From positions 1 through 64,000 of the forward strand of contig NZ_BTPE01000009.1 in assembly GCF_036245645.1 (NCBI RefSeq): a stretch of 64,000 bases of DNA. The letters are read 5' to 3'. The translations under genes were made by a program, and so were the position numbers. Under the pieces are notes generated by a model, which had not been told where the DNA came from, did no database searches, and worked only from the letters and a program-made list of their open reading frames with translations. Positions 17,714 through 26,029 of the stretch are shown one piece after another. Numbering within the stretch: position 1 is the stretch's first letter; each line of letters begins with the position of its first letter. The stretch comes from Algoriphagus taiwanensis. GTDB taxonomy: Bacteria; Bacteroidota; Bacteroidia; Cytophagales; Cyclobacteriaceae.

Positions 17714-18166
17714 TTGGCGGGAAACTTAAATTTCAGGATTCCTGATAATTCTAGGCACTTTATATTCTCTCAAATTGAATGTGTTTTGAATCATCTTCAA
17801 GGAGTATAGTTTGGCAAACTGTTCAGGTTTACGGTTTTTGGAAAAGTAGTTTTCGGAAAGGTTAAACTTAGAACTAATCATCTAAACATCCAACTCCTAT
17901 TGAGAATCTCCTCTCTTATTTAATTTAGTGTAGATTTTAGGACTAGTCGAAGATTTGTGCTAGGAATTGGTCTTTTATTGAATTTTTAATCACCTCATAA
18001 AATCTACCAGTATCCCAAAAAACTCCCCTTACGATCTCCTTCGTCCTTGATTCCCGGCCACCTGAAAAGTAATTACCCTATTTAATACAATGCACAAAAG
18101 ATATTTAATTAAAAGAATGGGTTAAACGTATATTTTTCTATATTCTTACAAAAAAAATCTTCAATT
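17714..18166. other. Intergenic region, no gene seen
   Basis: This AT-rich divergent spacer between the helicase-nuclease gene and the secreted protein at 18167 has no open frame with coding character. Both promoters must lie here, but no TTTG/TAnnTTTG pair was found with good spacing. Close to 18167 there are repeated 'tatatt' words (about 18129-18145). Confidence 0.6.
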
Positions 18167-18661
18167 ATGAACAGGAACAGCTTTTTACTCACCCTACTCG
18201 CCCTCTTGTTATTTGGATCATCCCAAGCGTTTAGCCAAGGCGCAAAGGATATCACCATCAATTTTACCATCAACGCCGAAGCCATTTTTAACGGGGGAAG
18301 TGTAGAGGAAAACTCTCAGCTTTCTGATGATAACAATGGCAAAAGCGGCAATGGAAGAGCCTCTGACTTTGAGTCAAAAGCCTACCCTTCCAAATTTGTC
18401 AACTGGGAAATTTTTGAATCCGGCCCCAATTCCGCCAATTATCAGGTCAAATTCATAGACTTCCCCTGGACAGGAGAGGTAAAGGCCTTTTCTAAAAACC
18501 CCATCCAAGGTGGCGGCAAAAAAGCCAAAGCAAAAATTGAGAATAACGCAAAGGAAGGCACGATCAAATACACCATCCGGTTTACCATTCGTTCCAAGGC
18601 CACCGGAGAGACTCGCACCTTCGAACTGGATCCCAAGATCAGAATCATCTCGAGGGCATAG
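18167..18661 (+). CDS. Hypothetical secreted protein
   Basis: The 164-residue protein has a clear signal peptide (hydrophobic 5-20, cut after SQAFSQ near 24). The mature part is rich in beta strands and in Asn, Ser and Lys (ITINFTINAEAIFNGGS; KYTIRFTIRSKATGETR). No known domain was recognised. It is probably periplasmic or exported. It stands alone, with 264 nt before the next gene, which contain a weak hairpin at 18851-18876 (agggtagc ... gctaccct). Confidence 0.7.
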   Translation: MNRNSFLLTLLALLLFGSSQAFSQGAKDITINFTINAEAIFNGGSVEENSQLSDDNNGKSGNGRASDFESKAYPSKFVNWEIFESGPNSANYQVKFIDFPWTGEVKAFSKNPIQGGGKKAKAKIENNAKEGTIKYTIRFTIRSKATGETRTFELDPKIRIISRA

Positions 18662-18925
18662 CGGTTCTTTTGGTCTTGCCCAATCCAGGTAAGGATCATC
18701 GGCAGACCTTGATTTTGGTCCAAAAAGGACATCTCACCGGGGAATGTCCCAGAGGTAAGCAGCTCCTGATTCGATTTCAGTTGAGTCCGGAAAAATGTCT
18801 ACCGCTCATTGAAGTATGGGAACAAAAGATCAAATTTTCAGTCTATTTTGCAGGGTAGCTTATCCAATAGGCTACCCTGACAAAATTTTGGGTCTTACAT
18901 TCTTCCTTACTAGCTCGCATAGAAC

Positions 18926-20737
18926 TTGAAAAATCTGGTTTTCTTTTTCCTGTACTTTTCGATTTGCAATCTGGCTCTTGCTCAGGCTATGGATGAATCC
19001 AGTCAGATTCGTTCCAAGGCAGACAGCATCAAGGAATTGTACTACGCCAGCGGTGAAAAAAATCTGGATCACTTGGCCAGCTTTATGGTCTATGAGGCTA
19101 ACCCGGACAGCTTGCTGAAATACGGAAAGATCTATCTGGAAAAGGCACAGCGGGATTCTCTGGACAACCATCTTTCCAGCGCCTATAGCATGATCGGCTA
19201 CTCCTACAAATACAAGGGAGACCTTTCCAAGGCCTTGGAGTACTTTTTTGAATCCCTGAAATATGCCCAAAAGTCAGGCTCCATGAAGGCTCAGGGCAGG
19301 TCCTATGTGACGATCGCAGACACCTATTCTGCCAGCAAAAACAGTCAAAATGCCGCCATCTATTATCGGAAAAGCATTGAAGTCCTCGAGCAGGAAAGTG
19401 ATTCCACCTCCCTGGGTTCGGCTATCTTCAATGCGGGGGATGAGTATTTGAAACTGGGAAAGCTGGACTCCGCTCTCCTCTTTGTGGAGCGGGCCCAACT
19501 GATCTTTCAAAAAATAGATTTTGAACTGGGCCAGGCCTATTGCCTCGGCAACCTCGGGATGATTTTGGCAGAGTACGGGGACAAACTCACTTCCGAAAGG
19601 CGCATCAATGAGGCCGTGGCCATTCTTGAAAAGTACGAGGAATACTACCCCATCTCCGTCTATCTGAACTACATGTCCAATATCTATCTGGAGAAAGGAG
19701 ATCGCATTTCTGCCTTGACCTATGCCCAACGAAGTCTGGATCTGGCAGGAAAATACGGCCTGAAAGACCAGATCAGCGAGGCCAACCTTTTGCTTTCCAA
19801 TATCTATGAGGCGCTGAATAATTCCACCAAAGCGCTGGAGTATTACAAAAAGCACATTCAATACCGGGACAGTGTCAATAATATTCAGGCCGTACAGGAA
19901 ATGGCCAATCTGCGGACCGACTATGAAGTATCCCAAAAGCAGGCCGAAGTGGATCTCCTGGAAAGCGCAGCGACTATTGCCACCCTGAGGGCCAAGCGTC
20001 AGACCTTGCTCCTTTATGGGGTTTTGGTCATGTTTATTTTGGTTGGCCTGTTGGCGATTGGCACCTTTAGACGATTTAAGTTTGAAAAGGAGACCAAGAA
20101 GATTATCGAAGAGGAGAAAAACCGTTCCGACCAACTTCTGCTCAATATCCTTCCGGAGGAGATCGCCGATGAGCTGAAAATCCACGGAAAAGTAAAGGCC
20201 CACCGCTTCAATTCCGTGACGGTGCTCTTTACGGATTTCAAGAGTTTTTCTACCATGGCTGAAGAAATCTCTCCCGAGAAACTGGTAGAGAGCATTGACT
20301 ATTACTTCAAGGAATTTGATCGAATCACAGACAAATACGGACTGGAAAAGATCAAAACCATCGGGGATTCCTACATGTGTGCGGGCGGACTTCCTACGGA
20401 AAACCAAAGAAATGCCTTCGATGTGGTCCAAGCCGCACAGGAGATGATGGAGTTTACCAAAAAGCCCAAACCGGAGGGAATCGTCCCCTTTGAAATGCGG
20501 ATAGGAATTCACACCGGGCCGATTGTAGCCGGGATTGTAGGGGTTAAAAAGTGGCAGTACGACATCTGGGGTGATACGGTGAATATCGCCTCGAGAATGG
20601 AAAGCAACTCCCAAGAGGGAAAAATCAATATCTCAGGCAAGACCTATGAGATCATTAAAGACGAGTTTGACTGCGAATACCGGGGCAGCATCGAAATCAA
20701 AAACAGGGGAATCTGGGATATGTATTTTTTGAAGTAA
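18926..20737 (+). CDS. TPR-containing membrane adenylate cyclase (class III)
   Basis: The 603-residue protein starts at TTG; an in-frame stop (18920-18922) lies just before it and the next in-frame ATG would remove the signal peptide. A signal sequence (1-19) leads to a TPR region (about 45-330: AYSMIGYSYKYKGDLSKALEY, NLGMILAEYGD), one transmembrane helix (about 352-372, LLLYGVLVMFILVGLLAIG) and a helical linker. The class III cyclase domain is at about 425-600: VLFTDFKSFS (metal Asp), KIKTIGDSYM (Lys), YDIWGDTVNIASRME (Asp, transition-state Asn/Arg). The Lys and Asp of the purine pocket fit ATP rather than GTP, so cAMP is the likely product. The TPRs probably sense something in the periplasm. 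Confidence 0.85.
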   Translation: MKNLVFFFLYFSICNLALAQAMDESSQIRSKADSIKELYYASGEKNLDHLASFMVYEANPDSLLKYGKIYLEKAQRDSLDNHLSSAYSMIGYSYKYKGDLSKALEYFFESLKYAQKSGSMKAQGRSYVTIADTYSASKNSQNAAIYYRKSIEVLEQESDSTSLGSAIFNAGDEYLKLGKLDSALLFVERAQLIFQKIDFELGQAYCLGNLGMILAEYGDKLTSERRINEAVAILEKYEEYYPISVYLNYMSNIYLEKGDRISALTYAQRSLDLAGKYGLKDQISEANLLLSNIYEALNNSTKALEYYKKHIQYRDSVNNIQAVQEMANLRTDYEVSQKQAEVDLLESAATIATLRAKRQTLLLYGVLVMFILVGLLAIGTFRRFKFEKETKKIIEEEKNRSDQLLLNILPEEIADELKIHGKVKAHRFNSVTVLFTDFKSFSTMAEEISPEKLVESIDYYFKEFDRITDKYGLEKIKTIGDSYMCAGGLPTENQRNAFDVVQAAQEMMEFTKKPKPEGIVPFEMRIGIHTGPIVAGIVGVKKWQYDIWGDTVNIASRMESNSQEGKINISGKTYEIIKDEFDCEYRGSIEIKNRGIWDMYFLK

Positions 20738-20775
20738 CCCCCCTACCCCCCATTGAGGGGGGAGTAGGTCACGAA
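20738..20775. repeat. C-run/G-run palindromic repeat
   Basis: A run of C (ccccccctacccccc) is followed by attga and a G run, forming a hairpin immediately after the cyclase stop codon. It is the same type of element as at 180-215. It could act as a stem for transcription termination, but no T tract follows. Confidence 0.5.
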
Positions 20776-20810
20776 AAAATCAATTTTGTATCCTTCTTTA
20801 GGACATCCTT

Positions 20811-20890
20811 AAATTCCTTGTGTCCTTGGTGTTCTTCGTGGTTATCTCTTTTGAGACCTCATTTAATCCTTTGAGAACTTGGTGGCAAAA
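20811..20890. repeat. Dispersed intergenic repeat, copy 1
   Basis: The words 'gtgtccttggtgttcttcg' and 'tggttatctc' with flanks recur at 24777-24873. The identical core is 31 nt (20818-20848 versus 24783-24813), followed by the looser shared words 'ctcatttaatcct' and 'gaactt'. Both copies lie between genes that converge. Confidence 0.75.
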
Positions 20891-20913
20891 AAAAATGGCC
20901 TGCGTTTCCGCAG
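20887..20913 (-). terminator. Likely terminator of the 20942-22066 lipoprotein gene
   Basis: On the minus strand a short stem ctgcg/cgcag with loop gaaa (20900-20913) is followed shortly by nine T (plus-strand A run 20887-20895). It lies about 30 nt after the stop codon. The 5-bp stem is short, but the tract and position are right. Confidence 0.55.
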
Positions 20914-20941
20914 ACCCATGAGAGTTAAAAAATAGACTGAA

Positions 20942-22066
20942 TTAGGGATCTATACAGAAGCTTCCACTGACCTTTGCCAGCTGCTTGTTTGTTTTATTGT
21001 CATAGCCATCCCCGTAGGCTTCAAACTCATAAGTGCCGCGAATCTGAGGGCTGACAGATTCGATAAATAAATTCCCGGTATCCTTATTTTTTCCAAAATC
21101 CCGGTTGGTTCTCCAGTCGTCATTGATCGACCCTTTTAGCGCAATGAGCCTGCCTACTGCTCCCGCATTGGTTAAGCCAGCCCCTGCACCTGCATTGATG
21201 AAATCCAGCCTCTTATTTGCCACCAGATTACCCGGGGTTAGGAGGATTTGAATTACATACCGGGTATCTCCGGATGTTCCGTCGATCACTAATCCCACGT
21301 CAGAAGATTTGTAATCTGAAAATATGGTATTCCCGGCTACCTTTTTGCCTGTACCAGTCACTTGGGAAACTGGCCTGATTTGATCTCCCCAGTAGCTCAC
21401 CAAAGTGGGGGCTTTGATTTCGTTAATACAGGAACCTGAACCGGAGCCTGAGCCTCCAGAGTCAGTTCCACCCCCAGAACCTCCTCCGGAGCCCAGTAAT
21501 CCTCCAGTGCGACTTGTATCAAAGTCGATATCGAAATCAAAAACAATCTGCTTGGAAGCTCCCCCTTCACTGGATTGAAAGTCTCCCACAACCACCAGGC
21601 TTAAATCCCCCGAACCTTCGTAGGTATCCTTTGCCTCGATGGTAAATCTTGAAACTCCCCCGATTCCGCTGATCGGAGTGAATACATTGCTCAGAAAAGT
21701 CGTAGCCTCATCCAAATAGTTGTCCACCAAATCCAGTCCTGATCGTCCGTTGTTTGGCGCTCTGAAGTAGAAGGTATCATTGCCTAGAGTGAATTTTAGA
21801 GAAATAAATTCATTCGAAACCGATAGCTCTTGGATATTGGAAGTGGATAGCCCCGTCTCCACCCCATCAATAAGCAACTGCCCATTGGCAATCAGCTGGT
21901 CAATGGATCCGTCTGCGGAATTAAACTGCAGGAGGTAATCCTCTACTTCTGTTTCAAAGAGTTCACAGCTGGGGAGGAAAAATAAACTGAGAAAAAAGAA
22001 AAGGCTTGGAAACAGTACTTTATTCAGCCGGATAGTCCTACTGGGGAAAATAGACTGCAAATTCAT
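20942..22066 (-). CDS. Hypothetical lipoprotein
   Basis: The start at 22066 is chosen because it puts a short positive N-terminus (MNLQSIFPSRTIRLNK) before a hydrophobic stretch and the lipobox FLPSC. The frame is open to 22153, but the extra 29 residues would bury the signal. That gives 374 residues. The N-terminal domain has two-layer beta character (LISLKFTLGNDTFYFRAPN-like strands). A Gly/Ser-rich linker follows, then a C-terminal domain with strands and 'NDDWRTNRDFGKNKDTGN'. No family is recognised. It is probably outer-membrane-anchored. It is divergent from the histidine kinase gene at 22202. Confidence 0.65.
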   Translation of the reverse strand: MNLQSIFPSRTIRLNKVLFPSLFFFLSLFFLPSCELFETEVEDYLLQFNSADGSIDQLIANGQLLIDGVETGLSTSNIQELSVSNEFISLKFTLGNDTFYFRAPNNGRSGLDLVDNYLDEATTFLSNVFTPISGIGGVSRFTIEAKDTYEGSGDLSLVVVGDFQSSEGGASKQIVFDFDIDFDTSRTGGLLGSGGGSGGGTDSGGSGSGSGSCINEIKAPTLVSYWGDQIRPVSQVTGTGKKVAGNTIFSDYKSSDVGLVIDGTSGDTRYVIQILLTPGNLVANKRLDFINAGAGAGLTNAGAVGRLIALKGSINDDWRTNRDFGKNKDTGNLFIESVSPQIRGTYEFEAYGDGYDNKTNKQLAKVSGSFCIDP

Positions 22067-22201
22067 AGGCTGGGGTGTATTAAGTTTTATCTGGGTTAAT
22101 TTTTTCTCAAGGATCTCAGCCTCAATATTCGAGGAGTTTGTCTCCATCCACAATACCTAGAAATTGGTATTTTTCAAGGGCCTTGTTTTAAATACCGGTC
22201 A

Positions 22202-24100
22202 ATGTTTATCTTGCTTTTCCATTCACCCCTTCACCTGTATTTCTTGATCATCACTGATTACTCTTGGATTAATTTTCCGGTAAAAGTTCTGTTTAAGCGC
22301 ATTGTCTATTGGGGCTTTGCTCTGTTTTTTCTTTTCCTGGGGGCTTGTGCAGAAAAAGGCAATGAAGTTCGGTTTGGCGTCTTTCCTGACGCAGGATATG
22401 AGTCTACCCTAGCCTGGGAAAGCTTTGATACGCTGCCTAAAAGTCAGACTTTGTTTAATCCGGGAATTACCCGCACCCCTTGGTGGATTGGATTGAACCT
22501 CAGCAACCCTACGGATCAGGAAAGACAGCTTTACTTTGTCCCAAGCAATCCTCATATCAATCGGATTCAGGTTTTCGAAAACCGATCTTCCCGTCCCTCT
22601 ATGGAGTTGGGTGATTTTTTTTCCTTTGAGCAAAGGCCATTTTTGGATCGGGACTTGGTGATTCCGCTTACCCTTCCTCCCAATAGCGAGCAGGAATATT
22701 TGATCTGGATGGACAAGGTGGGAGAAACCTTCCATATCGAACCCAAGATTTATGATTTTGGGGAGTTTCAGGAGAAAAAAGCAAAAGACACACTAGTCAT
22801 GGGTTGGATTTTGGGTTGGATGTGTCTTGTATTGGTTTTTGCACTCTTCTTTGCAGCCGAGCTCAAATCCTCAAGCGGGGCAATTTATGCGGCTTATGTG
22901 CTTTCCATTTCACTTTGGCTGGCCACCCATTGGGGACTTACCTTTCAGTATATCTGGCCGGAGCAGGTCGTATGGGTGGGGAAAGCCCGCCCTTTCTTCA
23001 ATCTGACCACCAATATCTTGATTCTGCTTTTGGTCATTCGATTTTTCCCTCCCCACATAACCGGAAAAATGACCTCCAGAGTCATCTGGGCTGTAATCAT
23101 CGTCCAAGTAGCCCTGATCTATTCCATTTTTGCTACCTCTGAGATCATGAGCAATACGGAAGGAAAAGTCCAGCTCCTGCAATTCACGCTGGTGGTTTCC
23201 CTGCTTTCCAGCCTGCTGGTTTTGGTGTATTCCTATCAGCAATGGAGAGCAAAAGTGCCTCTGGCCGGATACTACCTGCTGGGAGTGGCCTTTTTGGCAC
23301 TCTTTGGAATTATCCTTCAGCTGAATCAGAAAATCCTTCCCATGGGTCTTCCCTCCTATTTGGTGGATTATGGCAGCGCCTTTGGCCTGATGGGTGAGAC
23401 AGGAATGATTACGGCAGCTTTTGCCCGGAAGGCATCTCTATTCAAAAAGGAAAAAGAAAAACTGGCATTCGAAATTCTGGAAAAAGAAAAGCAGGTGGCC
23501 GATCAATTGATCCAGGTTCAAGAGGAAGAGCGAAAGCGACTCGGAAGAGACCTGCACGACAGCATTGGAGGCATGCTGGCCAGTCTGTATCTCAAGACTG
23601 AAACGATTCAGGCAGACAATCAAGAGCAATCTTTGACGGAACTCAGGCAAATGATCGAGCAAAGCATACAGGAAGCCCGATCACTAAGCCACAACCTCAC
23701 TCCGCATCATTTGGAGGAAAACGGGCTGGAAAATGTGCTCAGCCTTCAGATCAATCTCCTTCGGCAGAAATACCCTTTGGATTTCCATTTCTTTTTCAAA
23801 ATCGATTCAGAGCTTCCCCAGACACTTCAGGTGATCCTGTACCGCATTTCCAATGAACTCCTGCAAAATATCGTCAAACATGCCCAGGCTACGGAAGCCT
23901 TGCTGAGTATTTCAGAAATTGACGGGAAAATAGAGTTGATTGCGGAAGACAATGGAAAAGGAATAGATCCTGAACTTCCGAAGACAGGAATCGGCTTAAA
24001 GAATATCCAGGAACGAGTAGCTTACCTTAAAGGAAACCTGGACTTGGAATCCAGTTCTGCCGGTACTACCATTACGATTACCATACCCCTACATGCTTAA
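22202..24100 (+). CDS. 7TM-DISM sensor histidine kinase (HPK7/NarX-like)
   Basis: The 632-residue protein has a hydrophobic N-terminus with a lipobox-like FLGAC (near 49). An extracellular DISM-type beta domain follows (TPWWIGLNLSNPTDQERQLYF), then about seven transmembrane helices (about 200-400). A coiled linker and the dimerisation/phosphoacceptor helix come next (EEERKRLGRDLHDSIGG, H452). The HATPase domain ends the protein (RISNELLQNIVKHA; DNGKGIDPELPKTGIGLKNI). It should phosphorylate the response regulator whose gene overlaps its 3' end by 8 nt. The exact start is uncertain, since the first 30 residues are an unusual hydrophobic lead. The ligand is unknown; 7TM-DISM domains are thought to sense extracellular carbohydrates or other small molecules. 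Confidence 0.85.
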   Translation: MFILLFHSPLHLYFLIITDYSWINFPVKVLFKRIVYWGFALFFLFLGACAEKGNEVRFGVFPDAGYESTLAWESFDTLPKSQTLFNPGITRTPWWIGLNLSNPTDQERQLYFVPSNPHINRIQVFENRSSRPSMELGDFFSFEQRPFLDRDLVIPLTLPPNSEQEYLIWMDKVGETFHIEPKIYDFGEFQEKKAKDTLVMGWILGWMCLVLVFALFFAAELKSSSGAIYAAYVLSISLWLATHWGLTFQYIWPEQVVWVGKARPFFNLTTNILILLLVIRFFPPHITGKMTSRVIWAVIIVQVALIYSIFATSEIMSNTEGKVQLLQFTLVVSLLSSLLVLVYSYQQWRAKVPLAGYYLLGVAFLALFGIILQLNQKILPMGLPSYLVDYGSAFGLMGETGMITAAFARKASLFKKEKEKLAFEILEKEKQVADQLIQVQEEERKRLGRDLHDSIGGMLASLYLKTETIQADNQEQSLTELRQMIEQSIQEARSLSHNLTPHHLEENGLENVLSLQINLLRQKYPLDFHFFFKIDSELPQTLQVILYRISNELLQNIVKHAQATEALLSISEIDGKIELIAEDNGKGIDPELPKTGIGLKNIQERVAYLKGNLDLESSSAGTTITITIPLHA

Positions 24101-24731
24101 CTTCTCTGAAATCAAACTGGTACATATTGATGACCACTTGCTATTTGCCCAAGGGGTCTATTCTTTGATTGGAAACGAGTCCTTTATTCAGGAATTAGTA
24201 CATGCTGAGACGCTAAAGGAAGGTTTGGAATGGGTAAAAAAAATTCAGCCTGATCTGATTTTACTCGACTATTTTTTACCGGATTCCAATGGAATTGGAT
24301 CAATCCGCGAACTTAAAAAAATATGCCCGGGCTGTGGGATCATTTTACTCACTATGGAAAACAATCCCGAAGTCATGGAAAAATGCAGACAGGAAGGGGC
24401 TATTGGGTATTTGCCAAAATCCATCAGTAAGAAGGCACTTTTGGATGCCATCAACAATGCCATCCAGGACATTCCTACCTTTCCCGAAATGAGTCCCCTC
24501 GCTCCAAAAGCCCCAGAAGCTCCATCCCAAATGAATATTCTGAGTAAAAGGGAAAAGCAGATTGCCAACCTGATCACCCAAGGATATACTTCAGCAGAGA
24601 TTGCCGAACAGCTTTTCCTCAGCGAACTCACAGTCAATACCCATCGGAGAAATCTCATTCATAAACTGGGCTTGAAGAATTCCGCTCAGTTGGTAGCTTT
24701 TATTGAGAATTTGAGATTTAGGGATTCTTGA
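24093..24731 (+). CDS. LuxR/NarL-family response regulator
   Basis: The 212-residue protein has a receiver domain with the acidic pair D13-D14 (HIDDH), phosphoacceptor D59 (LILLDYFLPD) and the conserved Lys in YLPKSI. An Ala/Pro-rich linker leads to a LuxR-type helix-turn-helix (LSKREKQIANLITQGYTSAE; VNTHRRNLIHKL, about 150-193). It overlaps the upstream kinase gene by 8 nt, so the two form one two-component system. Target genes are unknown; the divergent lipoprotein gene is a natural candidate. Confidence 0.9.
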   Translation: MLNFSEIKLVHIDDHLLFAQGVYSLIGNESFIQELVHAETLKEGLEWVKKIQPDLILLDYFLPDSNGIGSIRELKKICPGCGIILLTMENNPEVMEKCRQEGAIGYLPKSISKKALLDAINNAIQDIPTFPEMSPLAPKAPEAPSQMNILSKREKQIANLITQGYTSAEIAEQLFLSELTVNTHRRNLIHKLGLKNSAQLVAFIENLRFRDS

Positions 24732-24776
24732 AAACCCTATTCACCATTCATTTCAACTTAGGCTAAAAACCTTCTT

Positions 24777-24873
24777 GAATTCTTTGTGTCCTTGGTGTTC
24801 TTCGTGGTTATCTCCTTCTTGAACTCATTTAATCCTACGTGAACTTTGCGGTTCCCCCCCTTCGTGGTAAAAA
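24777..24873. repeat. Dispersed intergenic repeat, copy 2
   Basis: It shares a 31-nt identical core with 20818-20848 and more diffuse similarity on the 3' side, here followed by 'ctttgcggttcc' and 'cttcgtggtaaa', which repeat the theme '(c)ttcgtggt' within the element. It lies between the convergent response regulator and Rieske oxygenase genes. Confidence 0.75.
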
Positions 24874-24882
24874 AACAAGATT

Positions 24883-25971
24883 TTACTTCCCCAGAAACTC
24901 CGCCAGCAATCCCTGAAAATGATGCACTCCTTTCTCCATTTTGGGAGAAAACCGTCCGGTCTGGTAGGCCCGTGAGGCCATCCCTTTGAATACCCCTTCC
25001 ACCACAAATTCATCCTCCCGCTCTACCTTGTCCAAAGCCGCTCCTGCACCCGTATCCAGTTTGGATTCGTCGTAGACATAGCTGATGAAACTGACTTTGG
25101 TTCGATTCAGGGAAATGGGCTTGACCACATTGATCGAGCAGCCCCAGGGATAAAAGTTGAACATCATATTGGGGAAGATCCAAAAATAGTAGGCAGAAAT
25201 CTGCTGCCCGTAATCCTCGTGCTCCTTTGGCAAATCAAAGACATGCTCCCCACCGGAAGAATGCCCGACCTGCAGATTGCAATGCGGATAAAGAATCGTC
25301 TCGTACTTCCGATAATCCAAGACAGCATTCAATCCCTCGTGCACAAAAGGGATATGAAATCCCTCCAGATAATTGTCGCAGTACAAAACCCAATGGGCAT
25401 TGACCAGATAATCCTTGTTTCGGCTTTTGTCCTCTTTAAATTCCTCCAAAGGGAGAAAACCGATCTTTCGGTTCATGGCCTCCAAAACCGGTTCAAAATC
25501 AAAAGCGTCCTCACCCAAAGCCGTAAATAACCAAGGACCCAGATTTTTCAAGGGAAACTGGGTCAAGTGATCCTCTTTTCTCGGAAAATCCTTCGCTTCC
25601 TTAAACTCCGGCATAAACTGGAATTCCCCCTGCAGATTGAATCTCCGTGCATGGTAGCCACAGATGATTTGCTTGGTTTTGCAAGGGTCATGGCAGAGGA
25701 TATTGCCCCTGTGGGTACAGACATTGGACAAGCAGTGAAGGGTCCCCTGATCGTTTGTCAGTAGCATGGGTTCCTCCAATCCAAACTCCAAAAAAGTGAC
25801 CGGCTTCACCTGACCGGGAATTTCCACTTGGCTTTTATCCCCGATAAACTGCCAGGATTTGGCAAAGACTTTCTCGATCAATTCATCAAAGACCGATTGG
25901 GAACGATAAAAGGAAGAAGGGAGCGTTTCGGCTTGGGTAATATCGGGATGGATGTGGAAGGCTTTGGACAT
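24883..25971 (-). CDS. Rieske non-haem iron oxygenase, large subunit
   Basis: The 362-residue protein has an N-terminal Rieske domain with C85-T-H87 and C104-G-Y-H107, and a C-terminal catalytic domain with the mononuclear iron ligands in CDNYLEGFHIPFVHEGL (H206, H211; D199 bridging). These enzymes hydroxylate or demethylate a substrate using electrons from a separate reductase. Size and motif resemble choline/carnitine/stachydrine-type monooxygenases, but no reductase or substrate gene is adjacent, so the substrate stays open. It is divergent from the amino-acid permease, which might supply substrate. Confidence 0.85.
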   Translation of the reverse strand: MSKAFHIHPDITQAETLPSSFYRSQSVFDELIEKVFAKSWQFIGDKSQVEIPGQVKPVTFLEFGLEEPMLLTNDQGTLHCLSNVCTHRGNILCHDPCKTKQIICGYHARRFNLQGEFQFMPEFKEAKDFPRKEDHLTQFPLKNLGPWLFTALGEDAFDFEPVLEAMNRKIGFLPLEEFKEDKSRNKDYLVNAHWVLYCDNYLEGFHIPFVHEGLNAVLDYRKYETILYPHCNLQVGHSSGGEHVFDLPKEHEDYGQQISAYYFWIFPNMMFNFYPWGCSINVVKPISLNRTKVSFISYVYDESKLDTGAGAALDKVEREDEFVVEGVFKGMASRAYQTGRFSPKMEKGVHHFQGLLAEFLGK

Positions 25972-26029
25972 ATTTCTTTATCTTACTGCATCCACAAATT
26001 AAGGAAAACCCACCAATCCTATCTTTCAT

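Noticed and set aside
18851..18876. Terminator for the 18167 gene
   Set aside because: The 8-bp stem has an 11-nt loop, no T tract, and lies 190 nt past the stop codon.
19274..20614. 446-codon minus-strand open frame
   Set aside because: Antisense to the adenylate cyclase gene whose domains are clear; its composition is that of an antisense shadow.
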